Source: Desulfobulbaceae bacterium
GTDB lineage: Bacteria > Desulfobacterota > Desulfobulbia > Desulfobulbales > Desulfocapsaceae
DNA: 17,608 nt
Assembly: GCA_024643445.1 (NCBI GenBank)
Contig: JAHEMX010000013.1
Span: 1-17,608 of the forward strand
Direction of reading: 5' to 3'
The position numbers were made by a program, and so were the translations under genes. Of this stretch, positions 1-6,582 are shown in pieces; positions within the stretch are counted from its first letter, which is position 1; every line of letters begins with the position of its first letter. The notes under the pieces are model-generated. The model was given only the letters and a program-made list of their open reading frames with translations, ran no database searches and was not told the origin of the DNA.

Positions 1-114
1 ACGGATTACCGAAAACTTGGGGGTGGCATCGGGCCGCGCCTGGCTTTGCGGTGTTACCACGAGTACGCCGATAATCAGCAGCGCGGTGAAAAATGAGGTT
101 AAAATCCTGGGCAT
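1..114 (-). CDS. Secreted protein with signal peptide (5' end only)
   Basis: Only the first 38 codons are in the window; the gene continues past position 1. The start ATG (112-114, minus strand) has a clear Shine-Dalgarno AAGGAG (rc of 121-126) six bases upstream. The N-terminus reads as a classical Sec signal peptide: short basic start MPR, hydrophobic core from about residue 4 to 20 (SFFTALLIIGVLVV), then TPQSQA before RPDATPK, so signal peptidase I cleavage after residue 26 (S-Q-A) is likely. The mature protein would be periplasmic or exported. It lies 109 bp downstream of the GlpX-like gene on the same strand and could be read through from it, but its own ribosome binding site allows independent expression. 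Too little is visible to assign a family. Confidence 0.7.
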   Translation of the reverse strand, partial: MPRILTSFFTALLIIGVLVVTPQSQARPDATPKFSVIR

Positions 115-223
115 GGCCTGCTCCTTCGAGGTAAAGTTTTGTTTGTAGGATAGTCTGGAATATACTCTTTCACCGGCCAACAATCTAATGAATTTTAACT
201 CTGTCAGGGGCGCGTGGGAGCCC
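115..223. other. Short intergenic gap with a weak hairpin
   Basis: Between the GlpX-like gene and the secreted-protein gene. A 6-bp stem (AGGGGC 206-211 with GCCCCT 220-225) overlaps the GlpX-like stop codon. No U-run follows on the minus strand, so a terminator is not supported. No convincing promoter could be placed. Confidence 0.3.
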
Positions 224-1171
224 CTAGAAGACCGGCTTGTGGTCAAAGAAATGGTGCGTCTGAAGTTTGCGGTAGGTCTTCGTCTCGGCCCGTGCGATGA
301 AAGAACTGGTGACAGCGCCGTTTGCCGTGAATCTAACTCCTTCAAGAAACTCACCGTCGGTCACACCGGTTGCGGCAATGGCGACTTCTTTCGAGCGGAT
401 CAGATCGGAGGCATGAAAGACCTTTTCGAAGTCGGTGATGTTATGTTCAGCGGCCAGTGCGCGATCACGGTCATCTTCGTAACAGATTTTCCCTTCAAAA
501 TAGCCGCCGAGGCAACTGATGGCCGCCGCCACCAAGGCTCCCTCGGGGGCATAGCCATAACCGATATAAATATCTGATTTTTCTCCGGTGATAGCGGAAA
601 GGCAGCCTGATAGTTCGCCTTCTTCGATCAGCTTTATGCGGGCGCCGCACTCGCGGACTTCCTGGATAAGCTGCTCGTGCCTGGCATGATTGAGGATGCA
701 GACGGTAACGTTTTCAGTATATTTCTTCAGGGCCCGCGCCGTTCTTTTGACATTGACAACAGCCGACTCGTTAATATCGATTACATTGCCGACGTGCGGA
801 CCGACAACGATTTTGAACATGTTCAGGTTTGGTACGGACAGGATAACATTTTCCGATGCGATCACCGCGTAAGATGTGGCGTTATTGCCACCGCTGGCAG
901 CTGAATGATGGGCCTCGAGTCCGATGGCCATCAGATCCATGGTCGGACCGCCCTGGCCGAGACGAACGGGAATGGGGAACAGGTCGGGCCGGTTGCGGAA
1001 GCGGTCGTTGACAACCACCCCGTCGATTTTGAGGCGGTTCAGCGTCTTGCTGATCGCCGAACGGGCATGGTTGAGTATCTCCCTGTGGTCACCGAGCCCC
1101 TGCAGACGAGCCGCCGTCAGTGCCGAGATCTCGGTGGCCCTGACTATTTCCATGCCGTAGTTGGTATCCAT
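224..1171 (-). CDS. glpX: GlpX-fold (class II FBPase) paralogue with degenerate active site
   Basis: A 315-residue protein collinear with class II fructose-1,6-bisphosphatase GlpX from end to end (E. coli GlpX is about 336). Conserved framework includes GLGDH near residue 25, KIDG at 48-51, VGPHVGNVIDIN, ILNHARHE, GYGYAPEG, ATGVTDGEFLEGV and a C-terminal QTHHFFDH. The catalytic signatures are not kept. The family IGEGEID reads NDRFRNR and the family DPIEGT reads IGLEAH, so the equivalents of E. coli Asp33, Glu57, Asp61, Asp85 and Thr90 are lost, while the equivalents of Glu88 and Glu213 remain. The frame is intact and no simple frameshift restores the motif. The ATG at 1171 aligns with the family N-terminus; a longer TTG start at 1222 would overlap fbp. 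Stop and start are separated by one base (TAA-A-ATG), implying translational coupling to fbp. Family membership is firm; FBPase activity is doubtful, and a regulatory role or another sugar-phosphate substrate is inference. Confidence 0.85.
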   Translation of the reverse strand: MDTNYGMEIVRATEISALTAARLQGLGDHREILNHARSAISKTLNRLKIDGVVVNDRFRNRPDLFPIPVRLGQGGPTMDLMAIGLEAHHSAASGGNNATSYAVIASENVILSVPNLNMFKIVVGPHVGNVIDINESAVVNVKRTARALKKYTENVTVCILNHARHEQLIQEVRECGARIKLIEEGELSGCLSAITGEKSDIYIGYGYAPEGALVAAAISCLGGYFEGKICYEDDRDRALAAEHNITDFEKVFHASDLIRSKEVAIAATGVTDGEFLEGVRFTANGAVTSSFIARAETKTYRKLQTHHFFDHKPVF

Positions 1172-1172
1172 T

Positions 1173-3044
1173 TTAGCGGTACTCTTCTTGAAACTGTTTG
1201 TTCTGAGCGTTTCTCCTGGCAAGATCCCTGATCTGTCCCATCAACGATTCCCGCTCCTTTGCCCTCTGCTTGCCTTCGGCGGTATCTTTTACCTTCATCG
1301 GGATCAGGTACTCGTCGATCAGTTCGACGTCGAGCGGGGCAGACTCGAACTTTCTTTCCGCCTCTTTTATTTCATCAGGCGTAGGCAGGATAATGCCGTA
1401 GAGCTGGTAGGGCGTGTGTACGAGCGAATGTCCACGGTTATAATAAGCGGCGGCAAAACCGCCGTCAACGTTGATGGCGATGCCGTCCTCGCTGGCCATA
1501 TGCTTTCCCTTCAGATAGTCGATCGGCGTGTGTCCGAAAACGACGCGTTTGACGCCGAATTCATCAAGCAACTTCTGCTTGAAAACCGGGTTTACCAGAT
1601 TCTGGTTCCAGTAAAGCGTCTTTTCCTTGTGTAACTCCTTGTCGGTCAGGAAATAGCGTTCAAAGGTCTTCATGGCATGTTTGCCGAAAAAGGGGGAACT
1701 CGGTCCGCACCAGAGATAGAAAAACAGGGCCTGGTCGGCCGGGTCTTGAGCGCTCTTTTCCAGGTAGTTTTTCCCGACGCGCCGGATAGTTGCCTGGATG
1801 TAGTCCAGAAGATCACGTCCGCTGCGACCGAGAAATGGTTCGAAATCTCCTTCGATGGTGGAAGGGACGAGCGCATGAATGTTTAAAATATCATTGTACA
1901 CCGAGTATGATTTCCCGACTTCAAACAGGTAGCCGAGGAGCCGTTTGAGTTTCCTGTTCGTTTTGAACTGCTCGACCAGGTCGTCCATGACGACTTCTTC
2001 TTCAGGGGTGAGCCGGCGTGGCGCATTTCTGTCCAGGGTGGGGAAAAAAGTATCGTTTAAGCCGGCATGGTCATTATTATCCAGCATGCCGGCAAGTCGC
2101 TCGAGCCAGAGGCGCGATCCCATTTCATATTCGGGGAAATCATAAATGGTCTGTTCTTCCAGCTTGAATTGTATAATAGCCAGGGCCTTTTCCATGGCCC
2201 GGCCCTTTGGTGTCTTCGCCTTGAAATTCCCGGTGACCTTCTCCGGCGGGTAGGTCGCTACCGCAAAAGCGGCCAGTTCCGCAATGTCGAAATCAAGACG
2301 CTTGAGGAATTCGAAGTGGTCATAGCGGCAGGTAACCCGCATAGCTTCAGCGATCAGCGAACGGTTGCCTGAAGCTGCGCCCATCCAGAGGATATCGTGA
2401 TTACCGAGGACGTAATCGACGATTCGCCGGTACGGGGCCGAGGAGAGAAAGCGGATGATTTTGTCGGGCTGCGGTCCGCGGTCGAAGACATCGCCGAGCA
2501 CCTGGATACGATCGAGCAGCACATTGCGAATGGCATGACAGAGATGATGGATGAGCCGCGTTGAGATGATCTCTTCTTCGAATATCGGATCAGGCACCGG
2601 AAGATCGGCGAGCAGCCGGGAAATGGTATCCTGAAACTCAGGCATCGAGACATCTTCGATATGATAACGGGCATTGGTCAGTTTGTATTTAAGAACCTGT
2701 ATCAAACAGAGGATGACGTCCTGCATATCCATCCGGTTTTCCGGATCGATGATGAACTGCTGTTTTCTGATGATACGCACGAGGTACTGGATCTTGTCCG
2801 TGCTGAAGGTGTTAGGCAGCGCCTCCCGGCAGGTCTGGTACAAAACGCCGAAACGGCCCCGGAGAATCGATTTGAAACGATCGCCTTCGCCGTGCAGGTC
2901 GCTGATCCACAGGGTGGTCGGAATGTTTGAATTCAGCTCCGTTTCTAGTTTCAGGAGGCGCTGGGCAAGCTCATCTATACTGCGGGCCCTGATATGGTCG
3001 GCGCTTTCAAGCTTTTTATTCCGGGCACTCTTTTTAATAACCAT
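1173..3044 (-). CDS. fbp: Fructose-1,6-bisphosphatase class III
   Basis: Hydrolyses fructose-1,6-bisphosphate to fructose-6-phosphate, the committed step of gluconeogenesis; cytosolic. At 623 residues it is slightly shorter than the Bacillus class III enzyme (about 670), mainly at the N-terminus. The calcineurin-like metallophosphatase motifs are all present in order: SDLHGE (48-53), GDVFDRGPQPD (184-194), GNHDILWMGA (214-223) and GHTP (504-507), followed by NVDGGF near 525-530. FERYF and KEK near 461-475 also match the family. The ATG at 3044 is the only reasonable start before the first motif; its Shine-Dalgarno is poor (an A-rich leader). It is the first gene of a minus-strand pair with the GlpX-fold gene and is divergent from the DJ-1 gene. 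Class III enzymes are best known from Firmicutes and Bacteroidetes. Function is well supported by the intact metal-binding motifs. Confidence 0.93.
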   Translation of the reverse strand: MVIKKSARNKKLESADHIRARSIDELAQRLLKLETELNSNIPTTLWISDLHGEGDRFKSILRGRFGVLYQTCREALPNTFSTDKIQYLVRIIRKQQFIIDPENRMDMQDVILCLIQVLKYKLTNARYHIEDVSMPEFQDTISRLLADLPVPDPIFEEEIISTRLIHHLCHAIRNVLLDRIQVLGDVFDRGPQPDKIIRFLSSAPYRRIVDYVLGNHDILWMGAASGNRSLIAEAMRVTCRYDHFEFLKRLDFDIAELAAFAVATYPPEKVTGNFKAKTPKGRAMEKALAIIQFKLEEQTIYDFPEYEMGSRLWLERLAGMLDNNDHAGLNDTFFPTLDRNAPRRLTPEEEVVMDDLVEQFKTNRKLKRLLGYLFEVGKSYSVYNDILNIHALVPSTIEGDFEPFLGRSGRDLLDYIQATIRRVGKNYLEKSAQDPADQALFFYLWCGPSSPFFGKHAMKTFERYFLTDKELHKEKTLYWNQNLVNPVFKQKLLDEFGVKRVVFGHTPIDYLKGKHMASEDGIAINVDGGFAAAYYNRGHSLVHTPYQLYGIILPTPDEIKEAERKFESAPLDVELIDEYLIPMKVKDTAEGKQRAKERESLMGQIRDLARRNAQNKQFQEEYR

Positions 3045-3418
3045 AGTGTTTTTTTACGTCTGATACAGCTTGAGAAAACGGGCGGAAGGCGAGAATCCGC
3101 TCTCCTCGGCCTATCTGCGAGCATCAAGGCTACCGGGCGTGCAAGCGTTCCGGTACTTGATGGTCTTGTCAACCGGACAGCTAACATACAGATTCAACAT
3201 GACTATCCTAGCATCTGTCCCTCCGGCAGGCAATCAACTTCTGGTGGTCGTTTGGGATTATTTTCGGCCAGGACAGGAAAATGGCTTCGCTTACCCTAAA
3301 CAATACCTGCGCTATTGCCCTATCACCATTTGTCATTATTGTCATACGAGAGCGGTTCTGCTCGGAATACCGTACATGTCAGATAAAGCCGCTAAAATCC
3401 AGGTGAGGAGGTTCGCCC
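3045..3418. promoter_or_regulatory. Divergent intergenic region between fbp and the DJ-1 gene
   Basis: 374 bp that must hold the promoters for fbp (leftward) and the DJ-1 gene (rightward). I could not place a convincing sigma-70 promoter for either. A small hairpin, GCGGA/TCCGC near 3080-3100, is the only obvious structure. A strong ribosome binding site (GAGGAGG, about 3405-3411) serves the rightward gene. Open frames crossing this region show no family resemblance. No riboswitch was recognised. Confidence 0.4.
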
Positions 3419-4006
3419 ATGGCGCAGAAAAAGATTCTTATGCTTGTTGGTGATTTTGTTGAAGATTACGAGGCAATGGTACCGTACCAGATGCTGCTGA
3501 TGGTCGGTCATGCCGTTGATACTGTCTGTCCTGACAAAAAGGCCGGAGATACGGTAAAAACCGCTATTCACGATTTCGAGGGGCATCAGACCTATTCTGA
3601 GAAAGTAGGGCATAATTTCATGATCACCGCAGATTTTGCCGCCGTCTCAGCCGCAGATTATGACGCCTTGGTTATTCCCGGCGGCCGGGCCCCGGAATAC
3701 CTGCGGTTGAACCAAAAGGTCCTCGAGCTGGTGCGTGCATTTAACAAGGATAAAAAACCCATTGCGGCAGTCTGTCACGGACCGCAGATTCTCGTTACGG
3801 CCGGTGTCCTGGATGGCAGGGAATGTGCCGCTTACCCGGCCTGCAGCCCGGATGTGGCGGTAGCCGGCGGTACCTGGATTGCCAACAATGATACCTTCTC
3901 CAATGCCCATGTCGACGGCAATCTTGTTACCGCACCAGCCTGGCCCGCTCATCCTGAGTGGATACGGAAGTTTCTTCAGGTGCTGGGTACAAAGATAACC
4001 CTGTAG
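3419..4006 (+). CDS. DJ-1/PfpI family protein, plant DJ-1D-like (class I glutamine amidotransferase fold)
   Basis: A 195-residue single-domain DJ-1/PfpI protein. The N-terminus KKILMLVGDFVEDYEAMVP carries the conserved acidic residues. The nucleophile elbow is AAVCHGPQ with Cys119-His120, and VIPGGRAPEYLR (85-96) is a family hallmark. VCPDKKAGDTVKTA and HDFEGHQTY (51-59) followed by GHNF match the repeats of plant DJ-1D/E-type proteins unusually closely. Members have been described as glutathione-independent glyoxalases (methylglyoxal to lactate), as proposed deglycases, or as stress proteins; which applies here is not visible from sequence. The start is fixed by the Shine-Dalgarno GAGGAGG seven bases upstream of ATG 3419. 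A hairpin terminator follows at 4050, so it is probably monocistronic. A glyoxalase role would fit metabolism built on C3 compounds, but that is inference. Confidence 0.88.
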   Translation: MAQKKILMLVGDFVEDYEAMVPYQMLLMVGHAVDTVCPDKKAGDTVKTAIHDFEGHQTYSEKVGHNFMITADFAAVSAADYDALVIPGGRAPEYLRLNQKVLELVRAFNKDKKPIAAVCHGPQILVTAGVLDGRECAAYPACSPDVAVAGGTWIANNDTFSNAHVDGNLVTAPAWPAHPEWIRKFLQVLGTKITL

Positions 4007-4049
4007 CTGCACGATACAGTACCACACCATTGCAGCTTCCTGACGGTAA

Positions 4050-4088
4050 GGGCCGTTCATCCCGGATGAATGGCCCATTTGCATTTTA
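4050..4088 (+). terminator. Probable rho-independent terminator after the DJ-1 gene
   Basis: A 12-bp stem pairs 4050-4061 with 4065-4076 (GGGCCGTTCATC against GATGAATGGCCC, one G-U pair) around a 3-base loop. It is followed by the T-rich run ATTTGCATTTTA. It starts 43 bases after the DJ-1 stop codon. The T-run is interrupted, so efficiency is uncertain. Confidence 0.6.
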
Positions 4089-4114
4089 CACGGATCGACG
4101 GCGCGTCTGCAGGA

Positions 4115-4143
4115 TTGCAGAATTGCATCCCAGTAAGTATCAT
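4115..4143 (+). promoter_or_regulatory. Candidate sigma-70 promoter for the thioesterase-lipase pair
   Basis: TTGCAG (4115-4120) and TATCAT (4138-4143) are separated by 17 bases. The -10 box matches the consensus in five of six bases; the -35 box is weaker. It sits downstream of the DJ-1 terminator and about 85 bases before the thioesterase ATG. A 10-bp direct repeat, TCTGCAGGAT, occurs at 4106-4115 and 4170-4179, flanking the proposed start site; its role is unknown. Confidence 0.35.
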
Positions 4144-4227
4144 GGGCGTACTTGCCAGCTGAAGGCGACTCTGCAGGATAGTGAAGACACCTCTGATACC
4201 AACGACAGGAATGACCGGGGAATCATC

Positions 4228-4644
4228 ATGATGGATACAGATAAGGCCAGGAAACATTTTTCCTCGGATCGTTATGCCGCTCTTACCGGAATCGAGATAG
4301 TCGAAGCCGGGAAGGGGTATTGCACCACGCGCCTGGTAATCGATGACAGACACCTGAACGCCGCCAATGTTGTACAGGGCGGCGCCATCTTCACCCTTGC
4401 CGATCTGGCCTTTGCCGTTGCCTCGAACAGTCACGGCCAGCTGGCGCTGGCAATAAATGTGAGCATCTCGTTTCTCTGTGCCAAATCCTCCGGTATCCTG
4501 TATGCCAGGGCAACTGAAGCAGCAAAGCCGAACAGGCTCGGGGTTTATGATGTAATCGTCACCGATGAACAGGAGATTATAATCGCCCGGTTCCACGGTA
4601 TGGTTTACCGGAAAAAAGAGAAATTACCTGGGTATCATCAATAA
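4228..4644 (+). CDS. PaaI-type hotdog-fold acyl-CoA thioesterase
   Basis: A 138-residue single hotdog domain of the PaaI/YbgC superfamily, expected to hydrolyse acyl- or aryl-CoA thioesters in the cytosol as a multimer. The signature is HLNAANVVQGGAIFTLAD (42-59), corresponding to the PaaI pattern H-x-N-x(5)-H-G-G-x-x-x-x-L-x-D; Asp59 fits the catalytic acid. The second motif residue is Gln50 instead of His. INVSISFLCAKSSG (76-89) and YDVIVTD are typical beta strands of the fold. The frame is open upstream to 3958, but that part overlaps the DJ-1 gene and is low-complexity hydrophilic sequence, so I start at the first ATG of a tandem ATG-ATG pair (4228), with GGGGAA as a modest ribosome binding site. 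The next gene begins 14 bases after the stop. The substrate is unknown. Confidence 0.82.
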   Translation: MMDTDKARKHFSSDRYAALTGIEIVEAGKGYCTTRLVIDDRHLNAANVVQGGAIFTLADLAFAVASNSHGQLALAINVSISFLCAKSSGILYARATEAAKPNRLGVYDVIVTDEQEIIIARFHGMVYRKKEKLPGYHQ

Positions 4645-4658
4645 TTCCGATATCGGCT

Positions 4659-5597
4659 ATGGAAGATACCAGGGTCAATGAACAGCTGGCGTGGTACCGG
4701 GCCAACCTGACGGAAGACTATTTTGCCGGGGCCGGCGGGGGAGTGGTTCGCTATGGCTTCCAGAGCAGGGAAACTGGCCGCGGCACCATTGTCATACTGC
4801 CGGGAAGAACGGAATTCCTGGAGAAGTACCTTGAATTTTGCCAGGACCTGCAGGATTGCGATTATTCAATCTGCCTCGTTGATCATTTCGGACAGGGCGG
4901 CTCCGGGCGGCCGCTGAAGGATGCACAAAAAGGGCATATTGCTGATTTCGGCCTGTACGTCGAGGACATCAAGCGATTGCTTGCACGGCCTGGAATCAGG
5001 CAAAAATCAGTCCCGGTCGTGCTCATTGCCCACTCCATGGGTGCAACCATAGCAACCCTTCTTGCTGCGGCCTGTCCTCACCTGGTTGATGACATGATCC
5101 TGGTGTCGCCGATGCTGCAGATCAATACCGGACTTTTTCTGCCGCCCCTGCTGGTGGAGACAATCTGTACCATTGCCTGTGTCCTCGGGAAAAGTGAGAA
5201 CTATGTTTTCGGCGGCGGACCGTTTAATCCGGACCTGCCCTTTGCCAATAACGATTTAACCGCTGATCCCGCCAGGTTCAAACGGAACCTGCAGTTCGTT
5301 CAGCAGAACAACAGCCTCGCTCTCGGCAGTCCGACCTTTGGCTGGTTGCGTCAGGCCTACCGGGCCATGCGTACCGCCCGCAACCGGGTCGGGGACATCG
5401 CCTGCCCGGTTCTGATTTTTCAGGGAACAGAGGATCCGGTGGTCGGTCTGCAGGAAATGGATACCTTCTGTGCAGCGGCCAGGAGCGCTGAGATCATACG
5501 TTACCGGGATGGTCGTCATGAACTGCTGATGGAAGCTGACTTCATACGCAACCCCCTCGTTGAGGCCATCAGAAACCGGTTGAAACAGGCGGACTGA
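4659..5597 (+). CDS. Alpha/beta hydrolase, PldB-like lysophospholipase
   Basis: A 312-residue alpha/beta hydrolase resembling E. coli lysophospholipase L2 (PldB) along most of its length. Family landmarks are VILPGRTEFLEKY (45-57), VDHFGQGGSGRP (74-85) with the oxyanion-region HxGxGxSGR pattern, and the nucleophile elbow AHSMGA with Ser126. Asp259 (QGTEDPVV) and His287 (RDGRHELLME) complete a catalytic triad. The first Gly of GxSxG is Ala, which is usual in PldB/monoglyceride-lipase relatives. There is no signal peptide, so it probably acts at the inner face of the membrane or in the cytosol. The Shine-Dalgarno is weak and the gene lies 14 bp after the thioesterase, suggesting coupled expression. 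Together the pair could release and process acyl groups during lipid turnover (inference). The exact substrate, lysophospholipid or monoacylglycerol, cannot be decided. Confidence 0.85.
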   Translation: MEDTRVNEQLAWYRANLTEDYFAGAGGGVVRYGFQSRETGRGTIVILPGRTEFLEKYLEFCQDLQDCDYSICLVDHFGQGGSGRPLKDAQKGHIADFGLYVEDIKRLLARPGIRQKSVPVVLIAHSMGATIATLLAAACPHLVDDMILVSPMLQINTGLFLPPLLVETICTIACVLGKSENYVFGGGPFNPDLPFANNDLTADPARFKRNLQFVQQNNSLALGSPTFGWLRQAYRAMRTARNRVGDIACPVLIFQGTEDPVVGLQEMDTFCAAARSAEIIRYRDGRHELLMEADFIRNPLVEAIRNRLKQAD

Positions 5598-5841
5598 GAG
5601 GCCGTAAGCAACCCCGAAGCCGAAGCGGGATGATCATCGATTTGCTATCGTCAGGATGAGGGTGGCGGCATCGGATTGTGCACACGTACAAAAGGTACCC
5701 CGTGCCATGTTGCTATCAGTTGTTTAAATGCATTTATTTCAATAGTTGGACAGCCGTTTTGACAATGTTCATGGGATTTCCTGGTTAGCCTTTAAAGCCA
5801 GTACTCATCAACCCTGACCGGGTAAACAGCAACGCAGATCA
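5598..5841. other. Intergenic stretch upstream of the GT9 remnant
   Basis: No coding signal seen. A perfect -35-like TTGACA lies at 5759-5764, but the sequence 17 bases downstream (TGGTTA) is a poor -10. This may be what is left of the promoter of the decayed glycosyltransferase gene. No clear terminator follows the lipase gene. Confidence 0.25.
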
Positions 5842-6089
5842 ATGGGAAAAAAAGAGTTCTTGTCATCAAGCTCGGTGCTCTCGGGGATGTGGTCCAGGCG
5901 GAGGGTGTCTACCGCGATATTCGCGCTTTTCATCCCGAAGCAACCATCATTGCCATGACAACGCCGCCGTATCGCCGGTTTTTTGAGCGCTGCCCGTTGG
6001 TTGACGATGTTTTGATTCATCGTCGTAAGCCTCGGCATTGCATGACCGCAAAGGCTGGCCGTTTTATGATGAGCCGGCCGGCTGTTTAA
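5842..6089 (+). pseudogene. Remnant of a family 9 glycosyltransferase (heptosyltransferase-like)
   Basis: From 5853 one frame encodes RVLVIKLGALGDVVQAEG, then FHPEATIIAMTTPPYRRFF and CPLVDDVLIHRRKP. This is the N-terminus of ADP-heptose:LPS heptosyltransferases (GT9), enzymes that add heptose to the LPS core. Homology stops near 6037 and the frame closes at 6089, so only about 60 of the roughly 340 residues remain. The natural start, ATG-GGA-AAA at 5842, is in a different frame: a tract of seven A (5847-5853) would need eight to join the ATG to the conserved frame. The copy is therefore both frameshifted at its start and truncated at its end. A GTG at 5889 is internal to the conserved block and not a credible start. 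It lies in the AT-richer accessory stretch with the AT3 gene, consistent with a decayed LPS or capsule locus. Confidence 0.7.
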
Positions 6090-6582
6090 GGCAAAGCGGG
6101 GTTAGGTCTTTGACGGCACCGGGTCCGGCAGGTAATCGACAATCCATTTCTTAGCGGGCAGCGTTCATGCCCACCTCTCGCCATCTCTTTTCGGGGGCAC
6201 GGTCCCACTCATGGCAGGCATCGGGTAATTCGACCAGTTCTTCGCCTGTTCAAAGAACGCTGTGTCGGCCGGATGCAAAGGCGCAACTGAGCACGGAGTC
6301 CTGTTGTATTGAGAGAGGCAGGATTCTCTCATTTTGCAGCCCGTGCGGGCAAAGATTGAATGGTCATTGATTTATGCTGCCAGAAAGCTCTCCTTGTACA
6401 TGTCTCTTTTTATGGGAAGCTTACGCATGTCCACCACGTACTTTAAATTACAAGGATACGGTCTCAGGACGCACAATTTGTCTTACCTGTTGCCATAATA
6501 CCGGCTATTGAATACAACAAAAGACTTTTGGTTAGAGGTTGGATTCGCGAAAAAAAATACTCTTCTGCGTTAGGCTTGATCG
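6090..6582. other. Non-coding or decayed stretch before the acyltransferase gene
   Basis: Several short open frames exist on both strands, for example minus-strand frames of roughly 30 codons at about 6165-6250 and 6370-6465, but none starts with a ribosome binding site or matches a family I recognise. Composition changes from GC-rich, like the host genes, to AT-rich at about 6370. This probably marks the junction between the old chromosome and acquired DNA. Confidence 0.3.
6490..6518 (+). promoter_or_regulatory. Candidate sigma-70 promoter of the AT3 acyltransferase
   Basis: TTGCCA (6490-6495, five of six to consensus) and TACAAC (6513-6518, four of six) are spaced by 17 bases, leaving a leader of roughly 60 bases before the ATG at 6583. 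Chance matches are frequent in AT-rich DNA, so this is a candidate only. Confidence 0.35.

Noticed and set aside
206..225. Terminator at the end of the GlpX-like gene
   Set aside because: The stem is only 6 bp, overlaps the stop codon and has no U-run on the minus strand.
1172..1222. Longer GlpX-like product from a TTG at 1222
   Set aside because: It would overlap the end of fbp, adds residues absent from the family, and the ATG at 1171 aligns with the conserved N-terminus.
3070..3453. 127-codon open frame across the fbp/DJ-1 gap
   Set aside because: It runs over the strong ribosome binding site and start of the DJ-1 gene in another frame and shows no family features.
3958..4227. 90-codon N-terminal extension of the thioesterase
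   Set aside because: It overlaps the DJ-1 gene and the terminator hairpin, and the hotdog domain begins properly at the ATG at 4228.
6167..6370. 67-codon plus-strand open frame
   Set aside because: Rich in Ser, Arg and Cys with no domain pattern and no ribosome binding site; looks like chance.
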